DNA from: Phoronis australis
Taxonomy: Eukaryota > Phoronida > Phoronidae
Reading direction: 5' to 3'
Length of the DNA: 64,000 bases
NCBI GenBank assembly: GCA_002633005.1
Contig: NMRA01000315.1
Span: 183,115 to 247,114, forward strand
In this document: in pieces, positions 39,194 through 53,284 of the stretch
How positions within the stretch are numbered: position 1 is the first letter of the stretch
Layout of the letters: each line of letters opens with the position of its first letter
Position numbers and translations under genes: made by a program
Notes under the pieces: model-generated
Seen by the model: only the letters and a program-made list of their open reading frames with translations
Told to the model about the DNA's origin: nothing
Databases searched by the model: none

Positions 39194-40566
39194 GTGAATG
39201 GCATTTTAATGACATGAATTTAACCTTGTATGAGCATTTGGTGATTTTTTTGTTTTTTTGTCTCATGTTGCACTTGAAAGGATACTAATATACTAAGCTC
39301 TGTTTTAGTGATTTTCAGTTAACAATTCACGTTCTTTCTCGTGCTCATATAAAATTGGCGTCCCACTTAAAAGATAAAAACAGGATTCAACTAAAACACA
39401 TTACTCATCGTGTCAAAGAATGGATGTTATAGCTCTTGATTGGTGTTTTTTTCCTACAGTTGTGGTGTAACTCGCCTAATGGATAAGTAACGGTTACATG
39501 TGCCCGTTTAGCAGACTTTGTGATGAGTTCGCCCCAAAATGGGGTTGGCGAGGGTTAGAGAAAATTATTTTGTTTTAAAGAAATGGATGGCAAAGTTGAT
39601 CTAAATACCTGTTGATAGTTCTAAGCCGTGTTTATTATCATTTTGAAATTACAATCTTACGTATCACTGCGTCCTGGGCATCAAAGATGAAGAGCGCCAT
39701 ACGCCGCTAGCAAATTACGATATGCCGCTAGCAAATTACGACAACTTTATAAATCTGTCTGATACACATAAGGGACATTTTAACTTTTTATTGCTAAGAG
39801 TTTTGTAAATAACACTTTTCTTGGTCACGCACAAGTTTAATCTTAGCAGGAGCTTTAGGAAATTGGGCCTAATGTCTGCAAACTTATAATATTTAAATTA
39901 GTAAAAGGTTTTTCCGACAGTAGAAAACCTGAACAGTCTTGTTGATCCCGCAAGTGCGGTGAAAGCTTCGTACAAACAAAAATACAGGCGAGTTTTAAAC
40001 GCATTAGCTTCCTTATTTGGATACCTACTGAGTTGCCTAGCTTGTCAAAAAGCCAGTACCGAAAACATAAAAGCCCTTTGTGTTGTTTTATATTGGTATT
40101 ATTCATAACTTTTCACTTATTCAGAGTCTAACAACTGCGTAACAGCTCACCTATAAGCACCATAATACGAAAACAAACGTTACTTGTGTAGGCTAATGTT
40201 TGAGTCACGCCAACTGTTACACTGTGGTTCATGAATTTAAAAGCAAAGGAATAAATTTTACTGTCCATTCCTCCCATTGTTTTATTTGTTTAAGCTCAAC
40301 AATTTTTAAATCTTTTGACAGTGAGAGTGAGCGAAATTCTCACGCTTTATCAGCTGCAACAAGTGAATTGTCGGTGGATAATTCTTCGCAGAGGAACATA
40401 ATGTCCTTGTTCATCAATGGGACGGTATATTTCTGATGGTTTGCCTTTTTCGTAAGGAATTAGTACATCCCATCGTACAACACTGGAAATCTGTCGGCAT
40501 TGTAATAGAAGGCAATGTGTTAAAACGTTGCTAATATCAGTCGAATGAAACCTCCCGCGCAAATTA

Positions 40567-40672
40567 TATTGGATCTGCAGGTGGCGTTGAACGCCAGTCC
40601 ACCAAAGACCCGATCGACATCTGGTGGGTTAGTGAACTGTAATATGGCGCGACTATTCCGAAAGTCAGGTAT
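40567..40672 (+). repeat. Diverged repeat, copy near 40.6 kb
   Basis: GGATCTGCAGGTGGCGTTGAA, then TAATATGGCGCG and GAAAGTCAGG, as at 25649-25750. Confidence 0.5.
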
Positions 40673-42561
40673 TGGAAGAACGTGCGAGAGAGGAAACCAA
40701 AGTCACGGGAGGAAGGGGGTTGGGCGCCTTCCTCAAGAAAATTTCTAAATTAATTCTTGATAAAGTTATGCAGGACCCAGGTGGAATGTCTGAATTTGGC
40801 TGACGTCAGAACACCATGTCTCAGAACGGCGGATTGAATTCATATGGAGGTTTCAAATACTGTGCTTTATGCACTGTACTTCAAAACGCTGAGAGAAATT
40901 GTTTTAAAATGCTCCACTTATCCATGAGGGGCTGTAAAACATGACTTGTATGATTTTCATTAAAAATCGCAAAACGTAAAAAATGGTATATGGTATTTTA
41001 GATACATGTAACTGTAACAGCATTTTGGGTTCTCATTTTGATCATTCACATCAAATAAAATTTCATCTTGTTATTTTAATATCAATACACTTTCTCTTTT
41101 GCTGAATTTTAATAAACAGACATGTTTGCAAAAACGGGACGATCGTCGAACAAATAAAAAAGTTCATGTTCAATTCAACATTTCGTCTTTTCATTAGACA
41201 TCATCAGGATCATATTTATAAATGTAGTGCAGAGTTCCATTTACCGTTACATCGCCTTTTTACAGCCTCCTTTTCATCTCCGGACAGTTTTGCATCGACG
41301 GGGCATGACATAAATAAAATTTTTGGCTTACAGTACAGAACAAACAAACTGAAGGAACCGACTAAACCAACAGTTGTCTCTTTCAGGGGCTTGTCGAAGA
41401 CGTTCAACTTGTCTGTCTGGCTGTTCCACAAGATATGTTATCGCTCCATTGGGGCAAACTTCGAAATGGTTCGATCACTCGGTCAGCTGTTCTTGTAGGT
41501 AGGGATTTAATACAAATGTAATGACTGAGACTATTTTAATCCTTGACTTCTTAGTCTCATGTTTACCTATTTTAATCTAACTGAAAACGATAAAACTGAG
41601 GAGCCTCCACAAGGCGTAAGTGCATGGCTAGCTCATGAAAGAGTTCGTTACATAATATGAGCTTGTCTTCTTATTTTGAAAGTTTGTTGGAGATTCATGC
41701 CCTGTATTGTGATTCATCCTTGGAAACCGGACTGTACAAATGTGATATAGTTCCATGTAGTTCGATAGAACAACTCTGCCTTTGGCAAAACAGACCGGGC
41801 CCACCGGTTCAGTGCGGCAAGCTCAGTTAATGTCATGATATATATAAAAGTATGTGTACCTTAATCCTGGCTTTTTGATCCACATCAAATATGAGACTGT
41901 CAGCAGCATATATAGGCGTATCCGAACTTGGTTGTCGGGAGCAAACGATTTAGTTTTGCCACCCACCCCTGGTCGCCACCATTTCCACCCACCCTTGGTC
42001 ACCACTAATGTTCTCCGCCGACTCCCTATCACAACTTGCTTCCCCTCATTCCTATATACCTTTCCCGTATTTGTCCATTGAGAGGTCTGCTGACATGGCA
42101 CCAGACAACCACGTCGATCAACGGAACACTGAAATTTGTTGGAGTTGATTCAAATGGATGAAAATACAAAGAAAATCCGCATTCAGTGTACGTTATCTCA
42201 GATTATTAAACAAACCCGCTGCAAATTAAGCATCAATTTTCCGATAAAAACACCGACCACAGTATTTTGGCCTTACAGTGTGCACCGACTTAAAAAGTAA
42301 CCGCGTGTTTGTATGCTAAGTCCAAGGTAGTTAAAGCGTTTTGATGCTGTACATTTCATTGTTCGTTGCAAAAGCGGTTACCTTAAGTTGAACCTCATGG
42401 AGTCGTGGGCTGGAAAGTTTATTTGATGTTATGTTCAAGAAATGTTCCAAATAATTCAGGAGAGAAGCAGCAACATGTCAACCAAACAACAAATTAAAAT
42501 CAAAGGGATTTATAGTTTGTTGTCTTTAACGTTTTCATTTTTTCCTTTTGTGACATCACAG

Positions 42562-42671
42562 TCACTGTAACAGAGGTTCCAGAACTATCTACGAAGGATG
42601 GAATACTGTGGACGCCATTGGATGGCACAACCGATGCACGTATCAATGTCATTCGTGCGTTCGTCTAACAG
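42562..42671 (+). CDS. Exon encoding a truncated CCP (sushi) module
   Basis: A pyrimidine-rich tract and CAG precede 42562, and the donor ACAG/GTAAGG follows 42671. The frame ending in phase 1 reads [17 protein letters not shown], which aligns with the C-x-Y-x-C half of the CCP module in the next exon ([13 protein letters not shown]). The second half of a CCP, including its conserved Trp and last Cys, is absent, because the next exon starts a fresh CCP. The acceptor could also be at 42576, which would give a phase 1 start like the other exons. The upstream partner exon is not securely known. Confidence 0.55.
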
Positions 42672-45600
42672 GTAAGGCATCACAGAAGCATGGCATTTGA
42701 CAACACAACATTGTACACCGGCATGCCTTGAAAATTTATCTGTGGCACAATCAAAGAATATTGTAAGAAAATAAACACATAATAATCAGGAACTCCGACT
42801 GGGAATCGAACCACAGGTCTCTAATGCTGTTACCACTGATCTGCTGAGGACCCATTCCAAAGAAATTAGTGGCATTAACTGCTAATCTGTCTTTCTTACA
42901 AAGTCCGTGTCGAACATTTTTATAAATGTGAGTTCAGAATGTTTGCTATTTTAATGTATTGATTTCTTTGTTTCGCATCTGTACACATTCACTTGAGCAC
43001 GTTTCTCAAGACAGTTTATTTCATATATTTCAGTACGTCGCTGCGATGTTCTGCCTATACCCAACGGCAGAATGAATTCCTACTGTGATCGTGTTCGTGG
43101 AAAGACATGCGGTTATTCCTGTAACGAATGCTACAGAAGAGCTACGACCAGCGACCCACTATGTAGCTGGCCTGGATGGACAGTGAAACCATCATGCGAA
43201 TGTACGTGTCTTGGCTGAATCCACAGTATTTATTTTTCGATTTTCAGGGGTCCATCGTACCCAAACTACCATAAAAATGACTACATTACCACCTATGGGT
43301 GAGTCTAAGCCCAGGTCTAGATTAGCAGTTTAGTGAAGCTCCCGGAATCTGCTGACGCGCTCTTAAGTTAACACCAGCTATCTGCATGAAAAATACGAAA
43401 ACACGAAAAAGACAACCCTATTCATACACCGTAATACGGTAGCAACCTTCCTCCGTGTGAATACTATAAATTTATAGAACGTGTTATACCGTTAAACTCT
43501 TTATGGTTAAATGTGACCAGGTAACAGTGAAGCCGTTACTGCCGCCACAAGATTAATACGCGTTCCTTGAAAAAGGCCGTCCAAAAAGTCACGCGGTAAA
43601 CCTCGAGACTCATATCTTGTAATAACAATCATGGGTTTGCTTTCAATTGGTCACTGTTAACCACGAAGTGTTTAACGGTATATCGCTTTCTATAAAATCA
43701 CGGCATGCGTACGGATGAGTGCAACCCTACTAGTTGCATCTTTAACTGTCTTACGGTGCATGGATGGGGTAAAAAGATACACTTGCACTCGATTTTAAGA
43801 AAATCACATACCGAGAAGAATAATCGCTTATGTGTGAAGCAATCGAACAAACAGAAACAAAAACGAATTTTCGCGATATAGGCTATGAGCCTCAATATGT
43901 GCGTTTAAGGTGGGGCAGGGGTACTATAGAATCATAGGTACAAGCATCGCATCATATGCACGAACCAGCTAAGAACCTATGAATCATACATGGGTTCGTA
44001 TGCATTACCCATAGGTTCATAGGTTGTTTGTGCGGAAGATGCAATGCTCGTGCGTAAGATTCTATGGCATCCCTGCGGTATGTTGTTTGTGCGTATGATT
44101 CGGTTGCTGGTGCGTATGGTTTGTGTTCGTATGTGAGATTTTGCGGTTCGTTTGCATTATTTTTGTTCGCATGCGTGACTTGGATTCACGCGTATGATTC
44201 TTGGCTTCGTGTGTGGTTCGTGCGTATGATTCTATGGAAACCCTCAGTGCTGTAGTAATGTCTAAGTTCATTGTTTTAATCGTAATTTAATTGCATTTTT
44301 GTACGTTTAGCCCGTGACACTGTTGCATGGTTTATAGTCTACTACCAAATATTTGATGATATCAGAAAACTGTTAACAAGCACCCGCTACAACAAGCTTT
44401 TGGATTTTAGTGGGCTATTGTTCTGGACTTCCTGTAAGCCAAGTCGGAAACGCCACCTACGAATGCGACGGTAAGGCATGTGGTAGCGAATGCAAAGTAG
44501 TCTGTAACAGGGCTACGTCATTCCACGCAGCCAGCGGAAGTACGCGAAACAGAAATGTCAACAGACACCTAACGGTTTTGAATGGTCAGCACATCCTATA
44601 GTCGAATGTTACGGTACGTATAAAATCTCTAAACAGTAACAGGTCCACTGAATTGGCATCAATGTTTTTTAGTTTCCAGTTCTGATCTGATTTCATTTTG
44701 TGTGGTGAAAGTGAATAAATCGCGCGCGCTTTGACCACTGATTCGGCGGCATGGAGAAATTACTTTTCCGGGGATTCCGTTTTTGACTACGAAAATGGCA
44801 AATGTACAAGGGCATTCCTTTCACGTGTAGTGTAAAATTGTGAATGTAGGATGTACAGCTGTAATTATACGTTGAAATTCCACAATTACCTTTCAAACAA
44901 ATCTAGTTGGATATCAGTGTGATCATCCCTGAGTATTTTTTCGAAGTCCTCCACATTTCTGTTTTTGTTACAATTCACGAAAAATCTTAGAATTGTGCTT
45001 AATGGTTTCGAAAAAACATCTTTCCCGATTCACTATTTCAAACGGCTATAAACTCGCCTTCCATCATGAAATACAGCTTTTGATTTTGACTACTTATCGT
45101 TATAAAGTTAATCTTCAACTTACAGGTTATTTCAGGACTCCCGAAGGTTTAGCAGGAAGTTATTGCTTTAGACCAGGTTCTGCAAGTGGTCTTGTCCCGG
45201 CCTATCGTGTTCTTGTTACGAGCATGGTCTCTACAGAAAAAAAACCTTCAAACCTTTTCAAAGCAGAAACCATTTTTCATTTGAGTAAGGTACACGCTGA
45301 GGCAAATTTCATCGCAGTAAGTTGTCTTAATCACAGGTTTGCGGCTTGGACGGAACGGGGACTTGTAGCCGCTTTAATTTTACAACATCTGTGCCAATTC
45401 CTTGTAGTCATTACCAAAATGTTCTGCCTCGTCCGAAAATAGTTTCATCTGGATTTCAAACTTCATGCAATCATTTATTCTGAATTTTAGACGACGTGCA
45501 CCCAACTGTGACGTACTGTCCAAATGACACGTATATCAAGACGGGAAAAATATACGAACTTGTGAACATACCGCGACCAGTGATTAAGGCGAGAGGAAAA

Positions 45601-48600
45601 GAAATGATTATTCGAGGTATGTAACTCTGCAGGCCACAAGTACCTGAAAAGTAACTTGGAGAAAGTGCTTAATCCGATAAATATAAATCGTAATTTGCGT
45701 TAATGTAAATCAAATCCCCTTTCTACATTCGATTCTACCTACAGTGGTGTTCGCATCGTTGCTAACGTGTCTTTCACTAATATACATCAGAAATTTTTTA
45801 TCAATCATGATTTTATTGCTAATAACATACTATGTTTGCATACATGTACATAATCGCTATTCAGACATGAAGAGGTGAACAAGCTGACTTGGTCGCAATC
45901 CTAGTTTAATTCTTTTGCAAGTCAGATCAGCTTAAACTTTCAGTAGTTGTGTGTACTGTAAGCCAGTCAATCATGGTGGTTTTCAGCTCATTACAGAAAC
46001 TAATTGTCTTGTTGAATATAAAAGACACTGAACAGTTCTCATTGGGTTTTTAAAGGTAGTGAACACATTACTGGACTTCCTGCTTGTTGTTTTAAACTCG
46101 AAACTGTACGAACAGAATGAAAAGTTATGTTACTTGACTTCAAAATCGCTATATCAGCACGTGAACGCCTCTGCCACATCATGACTATAGGGGCTTGTAA
46201 ATTGAAGTGCCTAATGTAACCAAACCCTAAAATCAATATCTATAAATGTGCATGACTTCAAATGAAAGTGTCTTAGATCCACGGACATATGAGTGTGACG
46301 GGTGAATTTACCTAGTTCCAGTGTGTCATTTCAACTGCGTTTGCGAGTATGGTCGTGTCGTCTCTCTCTATAGATAGCTTATTGGTCTACAACGGCAGAA
46401 TAGTGAATGTTGGCCAAATCCCCTTTTGTCCACTGACGTCACAAGCATACTGGCGCCCCCAGTGGAGGCCCTGAGAACTGGTAAACAAGGATGCTGGCGA
46501 CTGTAATTAAAGTATTTTTTATGATTTTCCCAGAGTCGCTATGTTTTAGTGTGTTTTTTAAATAATGTTGCATGTCATACCTCGCAGAAAATTAATATTG
46601 TTCCAATAAATTAAGGAAAATGGAATATTCATTCTCGCGATCCTGCAACACCATCCAAATGTTCTTCTGTGTTACACACGGCAAGGCCAAAGTTTTATCC
46701 CCACGCGAAATGGCCTCATTTACGCTCGACTAAAAAGGAAATTTTCAATCATAATTAATTAATACTATGTACCATTCATTATTATATACCATGCATTATG
46801 TTTTTAGAAAAAAAACGATACTCAACGTCCCACAGCTTGGCTCGGCCGTTGCTAGGCTGGATATTTCCGGGTTCATGAACTCGGTTTACTTACGAGTTCT
46901 CAGGGCCTCCACTGGGGGCGCCAGTATGCTTCTGACGTCAGTGGACAAAAGGGGATTTGGCCAACATTCACCATTTTGCTCTACAACGACACACAAGCCG
47001 GAAACAGTTTGATTTTCCGGAAATAACATTTGTTAGCGATTTTCCATTTCAGACGGGAACACTGTCTCGCGTGATTCGGTCTGCTAGACAGCACCGAGTC
47101 CCCAGTGCGGGTAATTTAATTCGGGTTAGTTGATTTATTACCCTTAGTGGATATAGTCCGGTCTATATTCCAAGCTGAAAACGGCCTAAGTTGCCCATAC
47201 CACGATGTGCTTTTCTACCTTCGCAACCAGAGAAGGGTTAAATTAAGGTAAAAGGCTCTGCCACGAAAAAATTAGTTAGATGAAATCGAAGCGACATCAC
47301 CACTCGCACGGAACATTGACAAATGGTTTCGTATATTTTTTTTCATTTTAAGGATGCACTCACAACGAAATTGATTACCTTTGGGCCCCTATCACGAAGG
47401 TGACATGCGGTGCTGAAGATGACGAAACAGGGCGATGGTCTTATTGCTCTTATAAAATTTTCATTGACTGTAAGTACTGCAACAAAACGGTCTTTTAAAC
47501 AACTCGTGTGTTATACTTGTGTGTTACTAGCCGATGTTGCTTCTCCGTGTGAATATTTTCAGCTACAGTGAAAATAACCACACGGCGCTGTAACTAATTA
47601 AGGCTAATAACGTTTGATTCGTATTGGATTTTTGCCTGACTTTGTTGTGGACGTAATGTAAGCAATTGACGCATTTGTGATGACCCATAGTAAAATTGCC
47701 TAAATTATAAGCTTAAGATAGCCACCTGATCAACGTGCGTGGCGGCAAATTTTTGCTGAAAGTTTATAGTTTTTGGAGCAGTAAACTTGCTTTTTCAGGA
47801 ACGACGCCTTGGGTAAATCTTTTACTTAGCCCAAATGGACTACTCTAATGAAATTTGCCGTCATACACGCGAATTTACTCTACCAGGAAATTGTAAACCA
47901 GCCGTGAAATACAGCCTCTACCATTGATTACGGATTGGCTCTACTAACCTCCAAGCCCATTCATTTACGTATTCCATTTCATATTAACCGTATTTACAAA
48001 TATACAGTTGGAATAAGTATATATTCCTATCTGAATTCATTTCATCGCGGAATGTCCGGAAACCGACGGTCGAGTTTGGGCATTCCCAGTTAAAATGAAG
48101 TCGAGAAAGTATATCGCAGTAGTGTTTCCCCGTGTTGATCACAGCATTGCAATATACGGGTGGAAACTGCGCTAATTTGCAAAACTTGAGGTTAGAACTA
48201 TACTGCAGAAAGCCAGGGAGAGTCGGGGAACGCCGAGTAAACGATTGTGCCACTGAGACAACACCTTGGATCAGTGTTTTAGGAAAACCAAATGAACAAC
48301 CCCCATCAAATCTGCCATCATACACGCGAGTTTACTTTACAAAGAGACTCCACCCCAAGCGTGAACTGCGGCCTCTACGGATTCATACGGATTTGCTCTA
48401 TTTTCCCGTGTTCATAGCATATTTCAGGGCGTATTGAACGCCCGTATCTGCACATAGATAATAAGAGATTTATCGTGAAATTTACTATAATTAAAGAATA
48501 GTTTTTGTGTTGTAAGACTGATAATTGCGGGAACGGCTGTCACATGAAATATGAGAATGATGAAACTGATTTCGTAGGCGACGACGATGATGGGAGGTCA

Positions 48601-51600
48601 CGGTGATGAGGATGAAGATGATGCTCTTAGCATTGAAACTAGCGTAGCCATTGAGGTTGAAAGGAGGAGCCCTATTGCCATTTGTTACGGTGCAAAAACG
48701 TTACTGTAACTCATAGTGAATCCTCTGTTTGGCCCCCATCATATCGTAGCAAGAGACAGGGACCAAATTGCACATCAGGTACTACAGGATCGGTGGCAAG
48801 TGGGGGGGGGGGCGAACGAGATTGACGTGGTGCGACTTCAATGGGTTACAGTCAGCGTTGTCTTCCACCGAAGGTGACAACTATCTTATGTGTAACAACA
48901 ATCCCCACCCCTTCATACTTCTGGTATTAAAAATAAATTTGATGGTGCTTGCGATGTTGATAACAATTATGTATTACTTTCATAGATATAACGTGTCCCA
49001 CACTAAGGCCTCCTAAGAACGGGCGTATAGTTGACCACTGCGGTAATGGCTACCAGATGTCGTGTCAGTACACGTGTGACGAGGGATACTATAACGCAAC
49101 GTCGACGGAAATCACTTGTCTCGAGAACAGGACATGGAATTTGAATCCTGAGTGCGAAAGTAAGCTTGCAAATGAATATTCGCTTTTTATAAGTTCATGT
49201 AAGCATTTAAGTATCGTATTCCAGACCGAAGATCTGATGAAAATTTTCAGAGCAAACTGATAAGCACAAAGGCAGAAGGTTCCAACTGTCTGGTTGACTG
49301 AGTTTTGATCGAGCATAATTTTATTGATTCCTTTTCATTTGGACATTTTTGTTCGTGGAGTGAGTTTATTTCTAAAGTTCTATGGAAAGTCCTTAGCGCA
49401 ACCAATGTAATAAGCTATCCACAATACGATTCAAAGCTACATAATGCCTGTAGATGGTTCCTACTGTTGATCTATCAGGAAGCCTTTATCTGCAATTTTC
49501 GGATAGATAGTTGGAATGAGTTGTTTATCATATGTTTTGTAAATGTCAATGCATCCTGAATTTTTGTTGGAGAATGTAACTGATCAAACGGCATCAAGGT
49601 CCAATTTAAAGACGTATAATTTTGGACGAATGCCATGATAATCTGTGAGAGATCCAAATTCTAAAATCTTTATCTTTATAGGGTAAGAATCTTTTCAATC
49701 CTTGAAAGTATTTCCCTGCTGGTAACACTCTTTGTTTTGATAATTGGAAAAACATATTTATAAAACCTAAAAGATACGGGAAACAATAATTATTTATGAA
49801 TTAAACAATACATTTTTGCTTCTGTCCTTCTCATACAGCATCAAGCACTGATGAAGTATCTCTCGAATGATATGACTCTTATCCAACTCTGTTGAAAAGC
49901 GGCAGAGTTGCCAAAAGTTTTATTGATAGTAAATTCATTAGCAAGAACCCACACCAGAACAAGCGAATGCAATCAAATTCCACGCATGTCGTGTGAGATC
50001 GAAGATGGAAGTCCAGGGCTAAAGTTCTATGCTTTAAACAGGTTTGAACGGTTGCTAGCTTCCGACTCAACTCATCCAGTTGAACATGCCAGTAGACTGA
50101 CCATAATATAATTTTGTTTAAAACATTGGACTGAATGAGTTGATGGGTTTGCTTATCCATCATGAGTAGAGTAAAGGGTTCTCTACGTATGACCTCACTC
50201 AGTTGTAGAGAATCTAAACACATACATGTACGGCCGAGTAAACTATTTTTCTTTTCTGCCTCTACTGTTGCGTTTGATTATGGAAAAGATTTATAGACAG
50301 GACTGATGGCATTGGATTTAATCAATCCACCAAAGTCTTCTTGAAGTTTTGAACTAAATGCTAATGAATTTTTATGGGCAGGCGTGACTACCGAGTGACC
50401 TAGAATATCCACTTGGTCCATCTTTCACCTAGTCAATCATCAAAAAGTTATAGAATTCATCAGTCGAAACTTGGCTTGCACATAATTTTGAAGTTGGCTT
50501 CATCATCGTGATTAGAGATCCACTACGATTGGCATGCTGAGAGCATGTTGTTGTGGACGTCTTCTTTCACTATGATAAGGGGATCTGAGTATTGTTCTCT
50601 GTATTCGGATTGGGCAGTGTGGGACTTTTTACGACATCCCAGAATTGCCAGTGGCGTATTAACGCTATTTGCCAAAACCTGCTTTATATATTTAAATTGA
50701 CCAGTGTCCTTCAATAGACCTTTACGCTTTTACAATTTAAAGTGTCCATCTGCCTATTAAATCCTTCATGTTGCAGTTGTAAAATGCCCGCCTGCTCCAC
50801 GCATCCCCAAGGGCATGACCACATGCACGGCGCAAACCTACGGCACATTCTGTGATTACTACTGCGAGGAAGGATACGTCATCCCTGAAACGCTGTCCGA
50901 TAGCACAAGACTGATATGTACTGCCGAGGGAGTTTGGGAGCCAAGAATACTTCCGAAATGTTGGGGTGTGTAGTAAGATTTAGTTCATGAGATTTTCTTT
51001 CGTGAAAACTGTAATTTCTTAAGGTCCAGACAAAATCATTGTCATCGTGTGTGTGTTTGCGTACGTCTGTGGTGGTGTTGATGACTGGTACTTAATGTTA
51101 CAGCTGACAAGCCGCCAGAGGTGCACAATTGTTCAAGTGACATCAACATATTCATAGAGTTTTCACAAGCTCAAGTGTCAATTCCTTTTCCGACATTCAC
51201 GAGAGCTGAGAACGGCGATATTCTGGAAACAAAATGCAACTTGAAGACCAACGAAACATTAAAGGAAGGCTCTCATGTGGTCGTGTGCAATGCTACAGAC
51301 CACGAAATCAACAAGCACGCCACATGCAACTTTTCAATTGCCATCACCTCCAACCGTAAGTACTTTACTAACGAAAATACTTCTAACATGTGATGTTGTA
51401 CCCCACAAAATGATTAAATGTATGGTTTTCTAAATTTGCATTGAAATGAATTATTGTATCTCCCATATTTTTTAATATTTCTGTCACAGAAAGCTCCTGC
51501 CAACCTAAATTGAGTCCTGCTAATGGGTTCTTGGAAAATTGCAAAAAAACTTCCGGAAGTCAGTGTTACTACGGCTGCAATGCAGACTACAGGAGAACTG

Positions 51601-53226
51601 GACCGAATCCTGTGACGTGTACACGTCGTCAGTGGAGTGCTGACATTGGATGTACAAGTGAGTTTTGAGAAGCAGCTTGCCTATTTATTGAAACCTTCAC
51701 AATATCAATCTCGATTCAGCTTTTCCACTGGAAACGACAACAAAACAACAACTTTTTGAAAACGCTCCTCCGAGTATTTTTTAAACTTCGGTTGGAAATA
51801 AGTTCAAATTGCGCTTTCAAATAGAAAATGTGATAGTGTGACCAAGGATATACTGTGAACTTAATATTTATTAATTGCTTAGGAAAATTTCAAGGTATAC
51901 GACAGTTCTTCTTTTATTTCCTATTCAGTTGTGAAGTGCACCCGAAGTCTTCCGCGTATCGCCAACGGATACTTTAACTGCACTGGCAACACCCCCGGAA
52001 CTGCGTGCACTTACTCCTGTTTCGAAGGATACAAGATTCCCAAAAAACACGAGAGTCGTATAAAGCACAGGTGTGAAAACACTGGCTATTGGGTAGGAGA
52101 TTCAAAGACCCCGGAATGTTGGGGTAAGGAAATATCAAGCGGGTATGTCAAGTATTAGGCGTAAAAACTTCGTAACTATGAACCAAATTTTGAATCACTT
52201 GCCCGACACTGGCGGATCTAGAATAGCATGACAATCCTAAAACCCTTAAATATGTTGAAATAGGACACTTTTGTGGTACATGTATTTAAATTCCTGTTGC
52301 AATGAATAAGCAATAAACTTCAAAAATATTTATATCCACAGTATTGAATGCGAACTTGGTCGTACACCGATTTTAATATTCCGCAGGCTTTTGTTTTTGG
52401 ATGCCTAGAATCTGTTTTCAATGCTCAATCATGATAACGTCATTTTATATCTCAGTGAATCAGCCTCCTCAAATGACCAACTGCTCGCAGGGAATAAACC
52501 TCACGTCCTACATTAAGGAGCTTGTGGTGCCTATTCCTAAGCCTCAGTTCACCAGCGTCAGAGGTGATGTCATTGTCACCAGTTGCCCAAAGTACAAAGC
52601 AAGGAATGCGACTCTACCTACAGGAGAACATGCAGTCACTTGCACCGGAACTGACATAGAACTTGGTAGACAAACTACTTGCACATACGTCATCAGAATC
52701 AAAGGTTAGTTCCTCCATTTTCTTATTCATTTTTTCAAGTTTGATGATGATGAACGCGCGCGGTCCACTCTTTACACATGCTGATCCGAATTTATCCAGT
52801 TTAATAAAAATCGAACTTTGTAGATAGTGAATTTACTTCATGTCGAAAACACAACAAACACAAGCAAACAAGAAAAAAACTAAACTTTCAGGCGTGTAGG
52901 TTAAGATTGTCAATGAATGGGACTATCAAGCGCTAACTTAGGTATTTTAATTTACAATTTGTGCTTCATAGAAATTGCCAGGCTACCCCTGTATTTACGA
53001 TGTACAAATTGGTGAATTACACATAGGAATGTGTGCGTGTGCGTGTGTATGCCTGTGTGTGTGTACACACACACATACACACATACATACATGTACAAAC
53101 ACACACATGCATACATGCATCCATACATACATACATACGTAAATATATATATATATACATACATACACACATACATACATGTACAAACACACACATGCAT
53201 ACATGCATCCATACATGCATACATAC

Positions 53227-53284
<58 letters not shown>

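Noticed and set aside
41166-41498. 110-codon plus frame upstream of the CCP/HYR gene
   Set aside because: No signal peptide or known domain; its start overlaps a hammerhead-like retroelement signature on the minus strand, so it is probably repeat-derived.
42802-42870. Possible tRNA gene on the minus strand
   Set aside because: It has A and B boxes but no anticodon arm or acceptor stem, so it is called a SINE fragment.
44062-44271. 69-codon minus frame rich in Thr/His/Asn
   Set aside because: Low-complexity product of the GTGCGTATGATTC-type tandem repeat.
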